64,000 nt of DNA, taken from Tiliqua scincoides (lineage: Eukaryota; Chordata; Lepidosauria; Squamata; Scincidae). Under the pieces are notes generated by a model. That model saw only the letters and a list, made by a program, of their open reading frames with translations. It was not told the DNA's origin and ran no database searches. Shown in pieces: positions 32,265-42,300 of the stretch. Numbering within the stretch: position 1 is the stretch's first letter; each line of letters opens with the position of its first letter. The stretch spans positions 221,968,596-222,032,595 of the forward strand of contig NC_089824.1 of the NCBI RefSeq assembly GCF_035046505.1, in the 5' to 3' direction. The translations under genes were made by a program, and so were the position numbers.

Positions 32265-33420
32265 ACATAGCTAGAGTGAGACAAACACAGGCCTGCAAAT
32301 AATCGAGTGGCCCATTTTGAGGTTGAGGGAGGGCTCTTTTGCATTGCTGGAGGTTGTAAGCCTGAGACCTTGATCAAACCAAGCCCCCTCCACCCCCCGC
32401 CGCCATGGCTGGCCTATACATTAGCTTCCACTCACCTGTCAGACTGGCTCAAGCCAGACCTGGAGACCTGGTGCAGCTGAATACATAGTGAAAGGAAACA
32501 TTGGCCGCACTTCCTTCCTGCAACTGACTCCCAACAGATGGTGATCCAGATGTTTGTGAATATCCAAGCAAGGTGCGGCATCTCCCTGCCTTTCAGGCAC
32601 AATCAGGGATCGCTCTGCCCTTGTCCTCAGTGCAGCGGGGTGCATGCAGCGTGCCTTTCCCCAAAGGGAGCGTGCATAAAAAGGACCTGTGGGTGCATGG
32701 AGAATCCCTGGCCTTTTGAAAAGTCAACAAGCAGTGCTTTTTCAGAACCACCTTAAGGTCACAGTGCACCTGAGCCTTTGCAGAGTGCCTTTCCCCACTG
32801 ACACAAAAAAGAAAAAGAATGGATGTGGCTAGGCAGGGCCTCTGACCCTGTGCAGAATACCTCCCTCTTAAGGGCTAAATATCCTTTCGTTTTTCTTTAC
32901 AACCATCTTGTGCAAGGCAGGAAAATAACACTGAACCACCTAACACTCCCCCTCCCCCCCAGTCCTCACTCATCTTTTTCTGGCAATTGGTCGAGAGGGT
33001 GCCATGCTCAAATGGGCCAATCCCCCCCCCTGGTTTTCTCTCCTTCTGATACTACTGCTGCCTTCAGCACCCCATGGCTCCTAGAGGCCACGAGGCCCAC
33101 TCAGGCATCTTAGGGTTGTTTGGCGTTTTTGAACCCCTTCTTTTGATTGATAAGCAAGGGGTCTTCCTAAGGATGTGAAGGGCACTCCCTTCTTTTTGGG
33201 TGGCCCTGGTCTGCTTCTGAACCAAGAGGCATTCAACTGTCGGAGCTAGTTATCAGTATAGGAGCCTGGGAAGGGGTTGACTCAGCACTTCAACTCCCAC
33301 CAAATTAGGAACTCCAGTTGTGCACCCCCCCCCGTCCCCTCCGCCCGGCCACCAAACCCTCCAAGGCTCAACATTCTCCAAGGCCCACAGAGAAGTGGAG
33401 TCCGGAATGAGGGATGAAAT
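32265..33420. other. No gene seen between SINE and FOXS1
   Basis: Non-coding flank downstream of FOXS1. No MYLK2 exon recognised. Confidence 0.4.
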
Positions 33421-33425
33421 ACACA

Positions 33426-33431
33426 TTTATT
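33426..33431 (-). promoter_or_regulatory. Candidate FOXS1 polyadenylation signal
   Basis: AATAAA on the minus strand, 217 bases past the FOXS1 stop codon, with no earlier canonical signal noticed between. Confidence 0.5.
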
Positions 33432-33647
33432 CTGCTAGCCAAAAAATTGGTTGCTCTCTCAAGGCAGGTATTTTTCTGCGATGGGCCCCCAGTGCTCGCT
33501 GGCAACTCCCCCCGCCCTGCTCAGAGTCCCTCTCTGCTCAGCTAGGCAGGGGTTGCTGACTTACAGGAGGGAGTCCTTGCATTTGCACCCCTACCCTCCA
33601 GCAGGGAAGCGAGGGGCAGTGCGGAAGGGCACACCAGCCTGCCCCCA

Positions 33648-35102
33648 TCACTCAAAGAAGAACATGCCCGGGGTCCTGTAGAGGCAGTGGGGGAGCCCCA
33701 GCTGGTACCCATTCCCTCCTTGGAGGGAGAAGGGGGTCCCGGTCCAACTCTCCTGCTCCCCCTGAAGCTGCATGAAAGGGGGCGGCTGAATGGGGGCCGA
33801 GGTGCTGGTGGCTGCCGGGCTGGCCAGGAGGTGCTCTAGGGCAGTGCTGCAGCTGTGCTCATTGACACAGAAGTTCAAGGCCTGCAAGCGGCACTGATAG
33901 TTCCCACTCAGGGCCTCGGGGCTGGAATAGCCAAAGGAGCCAAAAACTGGCAGCACTGGCGGCTTGGCGTAGCTCTCACTGTCAAAGGTGGGGAGGCCGG
34001 CTGGGGACGGCTGTCTGCTGCCAGGCTGGGGGGCTTTGCTGGGGCCCAGGAGGGTCGAGAAGGGTGGGGCCAACTGGCCAAACGTCTGGTGTGCCTCCTT
34101 CCCCTCTTCCCCATTCTTGAGTGGCCCCTGGGGGGTTCTGGAGGGGCTTGAGAGACTCTCCTTGACATTTCCACTCAGCTGGGCAGGCGGCAGCACCATC
34201 CGCTCCCCAACGGGAGTGCCCTGCACCAGAGGGCTGGCAGGAACCCCCTCCTTCGCCTGGGAGCTCTCCTGCAAGGAAGGATAGCAGGATTCCCTCTCCA
34301 GGAATCGAGGCTTGGACCCTGCCAGGCCTTGCGGGGGAAGAAAGAGCGGCCTTGATCTCGACGCGTATGCCTTGGCACATGCCAGGCTCCCGTGGCCTGG
34401 CTGCTCCTGGCAAGGAAGGGAGGGTTCCCTGCTGCTTCGGCCACCAACAGGCACGTCTGAGGGCAGAGGTTTCTCTGTGCCCAGCATCTCTTGGCAGGAG
34501 CTCTGGAGCTGGCTGGCAGGAGCTGGGGAAGGCTGGTCATTTTCCGTCTTGATCGCCTTGCTGGCGAATGCCTGGCCTGCCGGCTTGGGCTGGCACTTGG
34601 GTGGCTTCCGGTGGCCCTCGACATCCGCCGCGGCCCGTGCCAGGCCTCGCTTGCGGGTGAACCGCCGCCGCCGCCGCAGGAAGCTGCCGTTCTCAAACAT
34701 GTTGTAGCAGTCGGGGTCCAGTGTCCAGTAGTTCCCCTTGCCAGGCTTCTTGTCGTCACGGGGCACCTTCACGAAGCACTCGTTGAGGGACAGGTTGTGG
34801 CGGATGCTGTTCTGCCAGCCCTGCTTGTTGTCCCGGTAGTAGGCAAAGTGGCCCATGATGTAGCGGTAGATGCCGTTCAGGGTGATCCTCTTCTCGGGAG
34901 TGCTCTGGATCGCCATGGTGATCAGGGCGATGTAGCTGTAGGGTGGCTTGGTGCCATTGCTGGCCTGGGAGCGGGGGCCCTGGAAGGACTCTGCAGTGGG
35001 GTATGCCGCAAGCCCCGTTCCCTGCGGGCCACCCCCTCCTTCCTTGCAGAGGGGAGGCAGAATGGGCCGAGCGGAGGCTGGGCTGGGGTAGTCTAGCTGC
35101 AT
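33648..35102 (-). CDS. FOXS1: Forkhead transcription factor FOXS1, single exon
   Basis: Nuclear DNA-binding protein of the forkhead family, in mammals expressed in perivascular and neural-crest-derived cells. With the start chosen here it is 484 residues. The forkhead domain spans about residues 52-150: [14 protein letters not shown], the recognition helix [24 protein letters not shown], and a basic wing [14 protein letters not shown]1 identity comes from the C-terminus: [18 protein letters not shown] and the final [12 protein letters not shown], all shared with human FOXS1 (about 330 residues). The middle is Pro/Ser-rich and longer than in mammals. I chose the methionine at 35102 (MQLDYP) because human FOXS1 also begins shortly before the forkhead domain and because an A sits at -3. 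The frame is open upstream to a methionine at 35450, giving 600 residues; that version is possible. The gene has no intron, and IRF10 lies upstream on the same strand. Confidence 0.92.
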   Translation of the reverse strand: MQLDYPSPASARPILPPLCKEGGGGPQGTGLAAYPTAESFQGPRSQASNGTKPPYSYIALITMAIQSTPEKRITLNGIYRYIMGHFAYYRDNKQGWQNSIRHNLSLNECFVKVPRDDKKPGKGNYWTLDPDCYNMFENGSFLRRRRRFTRKRGLARAAADVEGHRKPPKCQPKPAGQAFASKAIKTENDQPSPAPASQLQSSCQEMLGTEKPLPSDVPVGGRSSREPSLPCQEQPGHGSLACAKAYASRSRPLFLPPQGLAGSKPRFLERESCYPSLQESSQAKEGVPASPLVQGTPVGERMVLPPAQLSGNVKESLSSPSRTPQGPLKNGEEGKEAHQTFGQLAPPFSTLLGPSKAPQPGSRQPSPAGLPTFDSESYAKPPVLPVFGSFGYSSPEALSGNYQCRLQALNFCVNEHSCSTALEHLLASPAATSTSAPIQPPPFMQLQGEQESWTGTPFSLQGGNGYQLGLPHCLYRTPGMFFFE

Positions 35103-35450
35103 CCTCCTTCCAGCCGCAGGCAGCAGCCCAAGGCCAGCTCCAGAGTCTTGCGGAAACTCTCCCACCACTTGGTTTAAACTGTGCTGTGGTCCAGCCTCCT
35201 CTCGCTCGCTCGCTCGCTGGCTGCAGGGGAAGGCAAAGGCAAGGGGCTGACCAGCTCCACCTCCTGCCCACAGGGACCCAGAGGAGGGGCCAGCGGCTCC
35301 TGTTCCGCATACACCACTTCCAGGCCCACGGGGCAGTCGGCGCTCCGGCTTCATCATCAGCCTCGGAGCAGGAAATGCCACCTCAGCCACCTCCAGTGCA
35401 GAGCTCTTCCCAAACCGAGAGCAGGGGGAGCCAAGGCTGAAGTGGGCCAT
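35103..35450 (-). other. FOXS1: Open N-terminal extension or 5' UTR of FOXS1
   Basis: The FOXS1 frame stays open for 116 codons above the preferred start, to a methionine at 35450 with G at -3 and G at +4. The stretch is rich in Gly, Ala and Ser and contains a CTCG/GCTC simple repeat at 35201-35218. It has no domain. It is either 5' UTR that happens to be open or a lineage-specific extension. Confidence 0.5.
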
Positions 35451-35459
35451 GACACAGAG

Positions 35460-35960
35460 GCTCCAGCTCCGTTGTGTGCAGGGAAAGTTTTGACAGACCA
35501 GGCTGGGCGAGGGACGTGTTACCTAAAGGGAGTTTGGTTCCTTCCCGCAGCCGCTGCTGGACCTGCCAGACAAGGATTGCTCAGTTGTTGCTCAGCTCTG
35601 GCTGGAGTCCCCTTCAAAGCGGCACTTGGGTTGTGGGGAAATCACATTTTTCTCTCCACTCAACAAGAGCCAGTTCTCTGGCCGCAAGCACAAAAGCCCT
35701 TCCCTCGGAAAAGGGAAGTTCCTGGTTCAAACTTCGCTTCATCCACGAATGCCAGAGACCTGCCTTCCTGAGTGTCTGATGTTTTTAAATTTTAATTTAA
35801 AATCATCAAACTAATATATCATTATTTCGTCAAATAAATCAAACTGGTTTTAGCTTAAAACCTTCAATAGTAAACACCATCTAAACAGAATAACACAATT
35901 ATGAGTGACACTTTAGTGGCATTAACATTTTGTTAATCTTACTCATAAAGTGGTCAGCAA
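35460..35960. other. FOXS1 upstream region, no gene seen
   Basis: Presumed promoter side of FOXS1. No TATA box or known element could be called with confidence. Confidence 0.35.
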
Positions 35961-35965
35961 TATTA

Positions 35966-36155
35966 AGAACCTAAGAAGAGCCTCACTGGATCAGGCCATA
36001 GGCCCATCTAGCACAGCTTCTTGTATCTTGGGGAACACACAAGACAAGAGACCTGCATCCTTGTGCCCTCCCTTGCATCTGGCATTTTGAGGTAACCCAC
36101 TTCTAAAATCAGGAGTTGCACATACACATGGCTTATAACCCGTGATGGACTTTTT
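35966..36155 (-). mobile_element. CR1 LINE 3' UTR fragment
   Basis: AAGAACCTAAGAAGAGCCTC, ACTGGATCAGGCCATAGGCC and CCCTTGCATCTGGCATTTTG are the CR1 3' end in reverse. Confidence 0.8.
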
Positions 36156-36234
36156 AAAAAATTAATTTTTTTATTAATATTAGTGGCACTGTAGATGTAA
36201 GCAGGAATTATGTGCCAGAAAGCGAGTGCACCAT

Positions 36235-36450
36235 AGTGGCTGAAGTGTAAACTGGGAAGTCTTCACTTCCAGCCTTGCCTCTGCTATGAACTGCCGCTAG
36301 AGTGCCTTAGGCAAGCCCCACACACCCCAGCCTCAGTCTTCCCTAGCTGCAGTATGGGCTCAATAATCTTACAAGGTGGTGGTAGCTGGGATGACAAGAT
36401 ATTATTACATGTGAAATGCTATGCACGTAATAAGTATCAGTTACAGTCAT
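36235..36450 (+). mobile_element. MIR-like SINE, ancient
   Basis: Follows the MIR order: CTTAGGCAAGCC, CTCAGTCTTCCCTAGCTGCA, CAATAATCTTACAAGGTGG and GAAATGCTATGCACGTA. Diverged, as expected of a family that predates the amniote radiation. Confidence 0.6.
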
Positions 36451-36636
36451 GCTCACACACCATTCTATGAACACTACAACAGCTTTATTTAAAAATCATT
36501 TAAAACATCATTACTATTTTTAGTAATTTAAAAAAATATATCCTATAGAGGCAAACCACTCCACTGTTATTTGTCCTCAGCTGGAGATGCAACCCTTATA
36601 TACTGTTCTGTTAAGTGACAAACAACACACACAGCG

Positions 36637-36639
<3 letters not shown>

Positions 36640-36675
<36 letters not shown>
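36640..36675. repeat. GA microsatellite
   Basis: Eighteen AG units without interruption. Confidence 0.95.
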
Positions 36676-36680
<5 letters not shown>

Positions 36681-37480
36681 ATAGCCTGTTCTCACCTCCC
36701 TGCCCATTTCAGTCCTTTTCTCATTTTTTGGGTAGTCGTCTATGGCAACACAAACAAAGTTATATGAAAAGATGTGAGAGCCCCTGGGTACAAGTCATGT
36801 TTTCCATAATGCAAATACATCCTATACAACCACAGGGTAATTCCAAATGAAAAGCAATTCACATGATACGGATACAAGGCTCAGCATCCAAAGGCCGCTG
36901 AAAGGAACTCCCAAGGAGGATGTGGGTTCACTGGGTCCCTGGTCACATGACCCTCTTCAGGAGCTCATCAGCAAAGTCCAATCTGCATACAAAGCTTTAA
37001 GAATTCACATGAAATCCAAGAACCATAAAATACCTGAAGTTGCATCCTCTTGGTGGAGCAGAGCCCCTTTGCTGGGATTCACATTCTGTGCTTAGACATG
37101 TTTTAAAACCCTGAGAGCACACAATGGAAACCTTCAACAGATTTCAGGGGCTGAGAACGACTGCAGAGCCTGCCTGCTGGAGTCCCAGCACTCCCTTCAG
37201 GAGAGAAGGCACCAGCAGCCACCCGGGTCCATCTGGTCTTGTTCACAGTGGCTTTCCACGCTCTGGGCCAGAGGTTCCTTTCCAGCCCTGCTCCCTGTGA
37301 CCCATTTCTGGAAACATTGGGATTGAAGTCAATGCCTCCTGCATGCTGAGGATGGGATTTAGTTAGGACTGGGCTGAAAATCATTGGGCCAAAGGCTCAT
37401 CTGCATTGCAGAGGCTTCTCCGCTTTCCCTTTTGCAAGAAGCATCATTCAAAGGAGCAGCCCAAGGCCTGAGGAGCCTCA

Positions 37481-37570
37481 CAGCCCAACCCCATCCACAC
37501 CTTCCTGGGAGTAAGCCCCATTGCCTCCAATGGGACTTACTTCTGAGTAGACATGCATAGGCTTGGGCTG
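37481..37570. mobile_element. Palindromic miniature P4, 90 bp, TCA duplication
   Basis: CAGCCCAACCCCATCCACAC at the left mirrors GCATAGGCTTGGGCTG at the right. Exactly 90 bp, between direct copies of TCA (37478-37480 and 37571-37573). Confidence 0.85.
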
Positions 37571-37574
37571 TCAG

Positions 37575-38315
37575 TCTGCTGTGGCTGGAGTTACTGAAGC
37601 ACAAGACAGCTTCTGTGAAAACCCTCTGGAAGATCCTCATGACAGCTCAGAGCTGGGGCTCAACCCACGGACAGAGATGCTTCATCAGGGTTTCCTTTAA
37701 CGTTTGGAAAGACTCTGAGAAGCCAAAATCACCACTGGGAACTGAGAGTGGGAAGCACCCCCTGTTCAGTGAGCTCCTGGCTCCCCCTAGTGACATGTGC
37801 AGGAAACAAACCTTACTCCAAAGTCAGTGGTTTGCCCTTTTGACGGTATCCCTGGAGTGTCCGGGTCCCCTTGAGTACTCAGGATGCATCCCAGTAACAA
37901 GGTCTTTCTGTGGGCATTGCTGGATGAGGCCCAGCTCTCAGGGAGGCAGCAAACCTGTGCCTGGGCATACCCTGGAGTTGGAGATCCACCCAAGATGATA
38001 CTGTCCCACAAAGAAAAATGGCAAGTGACCTTCCTCCTCCTTTTTCACCAGCTGGATCAGGCCCTGACACTCTGGGAGGGAGGGGGTCAACTTTCCCAAC
38101 CTGTGCTCCCAGTTCCAAACAAACACCTTCACTTGTGTATACCCGCAGCTGGGTATCCCCTTGTGGACACAGCCAAGAATGGAGATGTTTGCCAACTGTC
38201 CACATTTGCCCTGTCCGTTTAGCCTCTAGGGAAAAGCCTGAGGATGCCTCTGAGACCCCCAAAATTAAATCTGTGGCTTTTGGTTCAAGGGGGGGGGGAG
38301 GGACAGCTTACTGAC
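37575..38315. other. No gene seen
   Basis: Intergenic DNA between FOXS1 and IRF10 without recognised exon. Confidence 0.4.
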
Positions 38316-38318
38316 TGA

Positions 38319-38408
38319 CAGCCCAATCTTATGCATGTCTATTCAGAAGTAAGTCCCATTAGCGTCAATGGGGCTTACTCCCAGGAAAGTATGGATAGGA
38401 TTGGGCCG
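38319..38408. mobile_element. Palindromic miniature P4, 90 bp, TGA duplication
   Basis: CAGCCCAATCTTATGCATG on the left and GTATGGATAGGATTGGGCCG on the right. Exactly 90 bp, between direct copies of TGA (38316-38318, 38409-38411). Confidence 0.88.
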
Positions 38409-38849
38409 TGAATCCACTCCACAAAGAAAAAAAAGTTCTAGCAGTTGTGTAGCTGCCTGTGTGGCAATCACACCTGAAGTCATTGCAGCCAATCGGCCAT
38501 GCCAAGAAAAGATCAGGGGCAGGGAGAACCCGTCCATGAAGCTTTCCTTGACGTGGTGCAGCCAGAGCGAAGCCAGCTGCTTCTTCGGAAGCTCAGCTCC
38601 AACCACACCGAGAAAGGCTCTAGGGACAGGCAGAATCCCCCTGGAGCCTTCCCCGGCATGATTGACTGGCCATGCCAGAAGTAATTGTGATGACATCATC
38701 ATGTCACTGCAATGACTTCCAGATCAGGCGGGGGGTCGCAGACTGACTGGCATGTCCCAGGGTGGCGTGCTGGGTGGCTACACCATTGAACCCCAACACA
38801 GAAAAAACTAGCGTGTCCCCTCATTTGCTGTATACAACAATTAAGCCTA

Positions 38850-38855
38850 TTTATT
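38850..38855 (-). promoter_or_regulatory. Candidate IRF10 polyadenylation signal, SINE-derived
   Basis: AATAAA on the minus strand within the AAATAAATA end of the SINE, about 320 bases after the stop codon. Confidence 0.45.
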
Positions 38856-38990
38856 TTTCACATTTCTAAACTGTCCTTCCTCCAAGGAGCTCAGGGTGGC
38901 GTATGTGATTCCTCTCCTCCTTTTGTCCTCACAACAACCCTGTGAGGTAGGTAAGCCTACCACAGACTATGAAAGTCTTCAGCGCAGGCA
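38850..38990 (-). mobile_element. Sauria-type SINE in the IRF10 3' UTR
   Basis: In gene orientation it reads CAGGGTTGTTGTGAGGACAA, ACCCTGAGCTCCTTGGAGG and ends AAAATAAATAGG. It lies in sense, 190-330 bases past the IRF10 stop codon. Confidence 0.8.
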
Positions 38991-39175
38991 GTCAGAAGCT
39001 CCTGATGGCCCAGTGAGGTCAGACAACACAGGAGCCAAAAGCATGATGTGTACACAGCCAGCAATGAGGACAGACATACCCTGGACAGCAGAGACAGAGA
39101 AGGTGCGGAGGCAGCAAATTCTCCTCTTCCCGATAACAGCATCCCCCGCAGCTAAGCATCCCAGTCCCCACAGAA

Positions 39176-39313
39176 TCAAGGTGGACAGAGCTGCTTCAGA
39201 ATCTGGGCGATGTTCCTGGGAGCATCCGAAAAGCAAGACTCCGAGTCCTGCAAGGACCGCGGCCCCAGCCGATGGGCATAGTGGAAGAGATCACGGGCGA
39301 AGACTGGCTCAAC
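39176..39313 (-). CDS. IRF10: IRF10 coding exon 8 (C-terminus)
   Basis: Acceptor TGCTCCACAG. Forty-five residues from VEPVFARDLFHYAHRLGP to QILKQLCPP and a TGA. The junction with exon 7 (AH-VEP) matches the AHVEP motif of IRF4. Confidence 0.92.
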   Translation of the reverse strand, partial: VEPVFARDLFHYAHRLGPRSLQDSESCFSDAPRNIAQILKQLCPP

Positions 39314-42300
39314 CTGTGGAGCAAGAGTGGTGGGCAGGTCACCTTAAGGCAGGCAGGTGTGGCAAACACAAAGACACCTTTTCTAGCCAAGTCATTTATG
39401 TAGGAAAAATATGCAGAGGCACTGGGTTTTGAGATGCCTTGGCATATGTGGCAACAGCAGATCACATTCTGCGCCTGCGTGGCAAGAGCAAACTCTTGGC
39501 CTTGGTGATGACTCTGAACCCAGTGCTGGACAACAGAATCATATCTCAGGAATGTGTATTGTGGTCAAGCTAGAACTAGCCAGTAGGCAGCCAGTATAAT
39601 CTTAGCAACCTTCAGTAATTTTCCCTATTGCATAGCTTTGCATCATGTGTTTAGAGAATAAAAGTCTGAGGAAGCTAGCCGGGAGAAGGGACTTCTCTCT
39701 CGATCTCATACCGTCCTGCTTCTGGCTCTCTTCCCCAGCATCTCTACAATTGAATCCTTATCTGCTGTGTCTCATTCATTGCTCTGCGCCTCGCTGTTCC
39801 TGTTTATAGTCTAAACTTTCTCAGTGCCTCTGCACTCCCACCAAACAACAAGGCCCCAGAAGCCTTGGTTGTTTCCCATAGCAGCATTGCACTGCTACAA
39901 TTTAACTTCAAGAGGCAGGGTGGGAAGGGGGGAGACTTGATGCCCCACCTGAGCCCTCCATCACAATCCCAGAACCACAGCTGCTTCCTCCTCTACCCCC
40001 ACATCCCCACCATCCCTGTCCTGTCCATGTTTCACAGGGCTCCTGGCTTTAACTACAGTGTGAATGTGAGGTCCTGTGAAAAACTTGAGTTTAAAGGTAA
40101 CCCCGGAAAGCACCGCTAAGCCTCCAAACTGCCCCTACTTTAGAGACAGTTGTTAGAAAAAGTGTCTGAGAGTCAAAGGGGAGCAATGGCTCAGGGGCAG
40201 AGCAGCTGCTTTGTATGCAGATGGTTCCAGCCTCACCCCTTGGCATCTGCAGGTAGGACAGAGATATGCCCTTGAGCCTGAGACCAAGGAGAGCTCCCCC
40301 AATCAATGAAGACTCCACTGAGTGAGACGGACCAATAGTCTAGTTGGGTATAAGGCAGCTTCCTGCATGGCAGGTATGACCATCACTATGTGGCATGATA
40401 AAGGAATCCGCAACTGCTAGGTATGGTGTAGATAACCCTCTTGCAATCATCCTTGTCAACCATTCTCATTGTGCTTCAAAACCCTACAAAATCATCTGTC
40501 CAAATACAACAGCTGGGTGATAGAAATGGTCACATCTACCAATGACCACCTTCAGTTATCACAAAACAGTTCTCTGTCTCCACTGTTGATCGGGGCAAGA
40601 CTGAGCACATGGTTGTATTGCAGTGTTTTGAGGGGGCCTATTGTTTTGAGCTGGGTTGGGAAGCGGCCATAAAGCAGTCCAGATGTTTAAGGGACTCACT
40701 GCACGGAACAAGAAGGTTCTGTGGGAGGCCAAATCAAAGGAGAAGTGTGTGACTAGTCTTCATGGCCAAATCAGAAGGGAGTCCTGCTTCCCCTGTGAAC
40801 AGCTTAAGTAGCTTTCTGACTGGAGTGGGATCTTTCTGGCCCTCATGCACCACGTGAACCAAATCTTGAGCGCTGGCCTCACTTTGCCATCATGGGGGTA
40901 CTTACGTGGGCCATAATGAACTTGTGGAGTTTCTGGTTGGGAGCTGCAGGGTACTCCTCTCCAAAGCAGAAGTGGATCTGGTACTGGGGGGGTGGCTGTC
41001 CATGGGTCAAGTAGCCTTGCAGCTCTAAGAGGCAGAAGAGATTCCATTTACAACCGACACTTCTCTGAAAGTAATAGACTGATGTCAAACCCCAGGTAGG
41101 ACGGCATGGAGGTCAAGCAGATCTGAAGAGGCCCAGAAGACCCAGGCAGTGGAAGGACAAACCACTCTGGGCAGTTACGGACTTGGCCCCTATGCCACCC
41201 CCTGCATCACACCCTCCTCAGGGGATACTTACTTAGGCGCATGGAGCCTCCCATAACACTCCAAAGCACTCAAGAGCCTTCTGAGGCTTCTGGCACAATC
41301 TGAAACGGTAGTTCTAGTGTCCGATGAAAACCGGAAGTGCTCCTTAAGGACGCTCCAGAGGCCTCAGAAGGCTTTTGGAGCTGTTTGGTGCACTGCGTGG
41401 GCCACTGAATGCCTCCTGAAGGTGAGCTTGAGGCCGCACCGTAGGAGGCAGCAGTGTGATGCCAGGGGCTTTTGTGCAGCCTGCCCCCTCAGGACCACCA
41501 CTGGCTTTAGGACAATAAGGCTGCTTAGTGTTTACAACTTGGAGAAACAGGAAGCATTTTTACCTGAGCCTCAGCGCCCCAAAATGAGAAACGGAATGTC
41601 AAGTGGGGAGAGAGCTGCATCTAGGCCCTTATCTGGGGCAGTGCAACTGGCTGCCAGCCCCCAGTGTGTCTCCTGGGGCTTCCTTCTTCTGACTTCTCTC
41701 TCCAGGCTGGCTGTGGGACTTGGACAGAAGCTAAGACTCACGAGGGGCTCTGAGACAGCAAGAAAGGAAGAGGGAAGCGGGGAAGGCAAGGGAAGCCTGC
41801 ACACTTTCTGCCTGCCTGCCCCCCCCGCTTTCCTCAGTCCACGGTACACTGGAAAAAAGACTTGCCAGTCCGCCAGAGAGGCCACTGGGAGAAGGGCTGC
41901 TTTAGGGAACAGTAAAAGAGGTTTTCTCAAAGAGCACTAGGAGTCAAGGATGGTTCTTTAAAGGCTTTGGATGGCTGAGTTTGCAAACACAGCTCATCAG
42001 CTTGGACGCGGGACGGAGAGAAGCGGTCTGGGAGTGAAGGAGGGAGAGTTGGAGGGTTGAGCGGGGACAGGGCTCTTGCAGCGTGCTAGCGAAGGGCTGT
42101 GTCTACGCACGGCAGGTCTCAGCAAGCAGAACCGCACTGGACATGCTGGGAGGCCCCTGATGCAGCAAAGGGGAGGGTGTGTTTGAGAATACTGATGCCC
42201 TCACCAGAGGCCTTCGGTTGATTTTGAATCAGCCCCCCATTCGAACGCCTGGTTCCAGAATTGCTGCTGCCCCAGGGGATCCCAGCCTCATCTGGTGGGG

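Noticed and set aside
32265-33420. 3' exons of MYLK2, expected next to FOXS1 by human synteny
   Set aside because: No kinase or calmodulin-binding coding pattern could be found on the plus strand; the gene may lie left of the window or have moved.
34175-35310. Long open frames overlapping FOXS1 on both strands
   Set aside because: They are antisense or out-of-frame readings of the GC-rich FOXS1 exon; only the FOXS1 frame carries conserved motifs.
36640-36675. Regular short repeats as a CRISPR-like array
   Set aside because: It is a plain GA microsatellite with no spacers; the host is a vertebrate.
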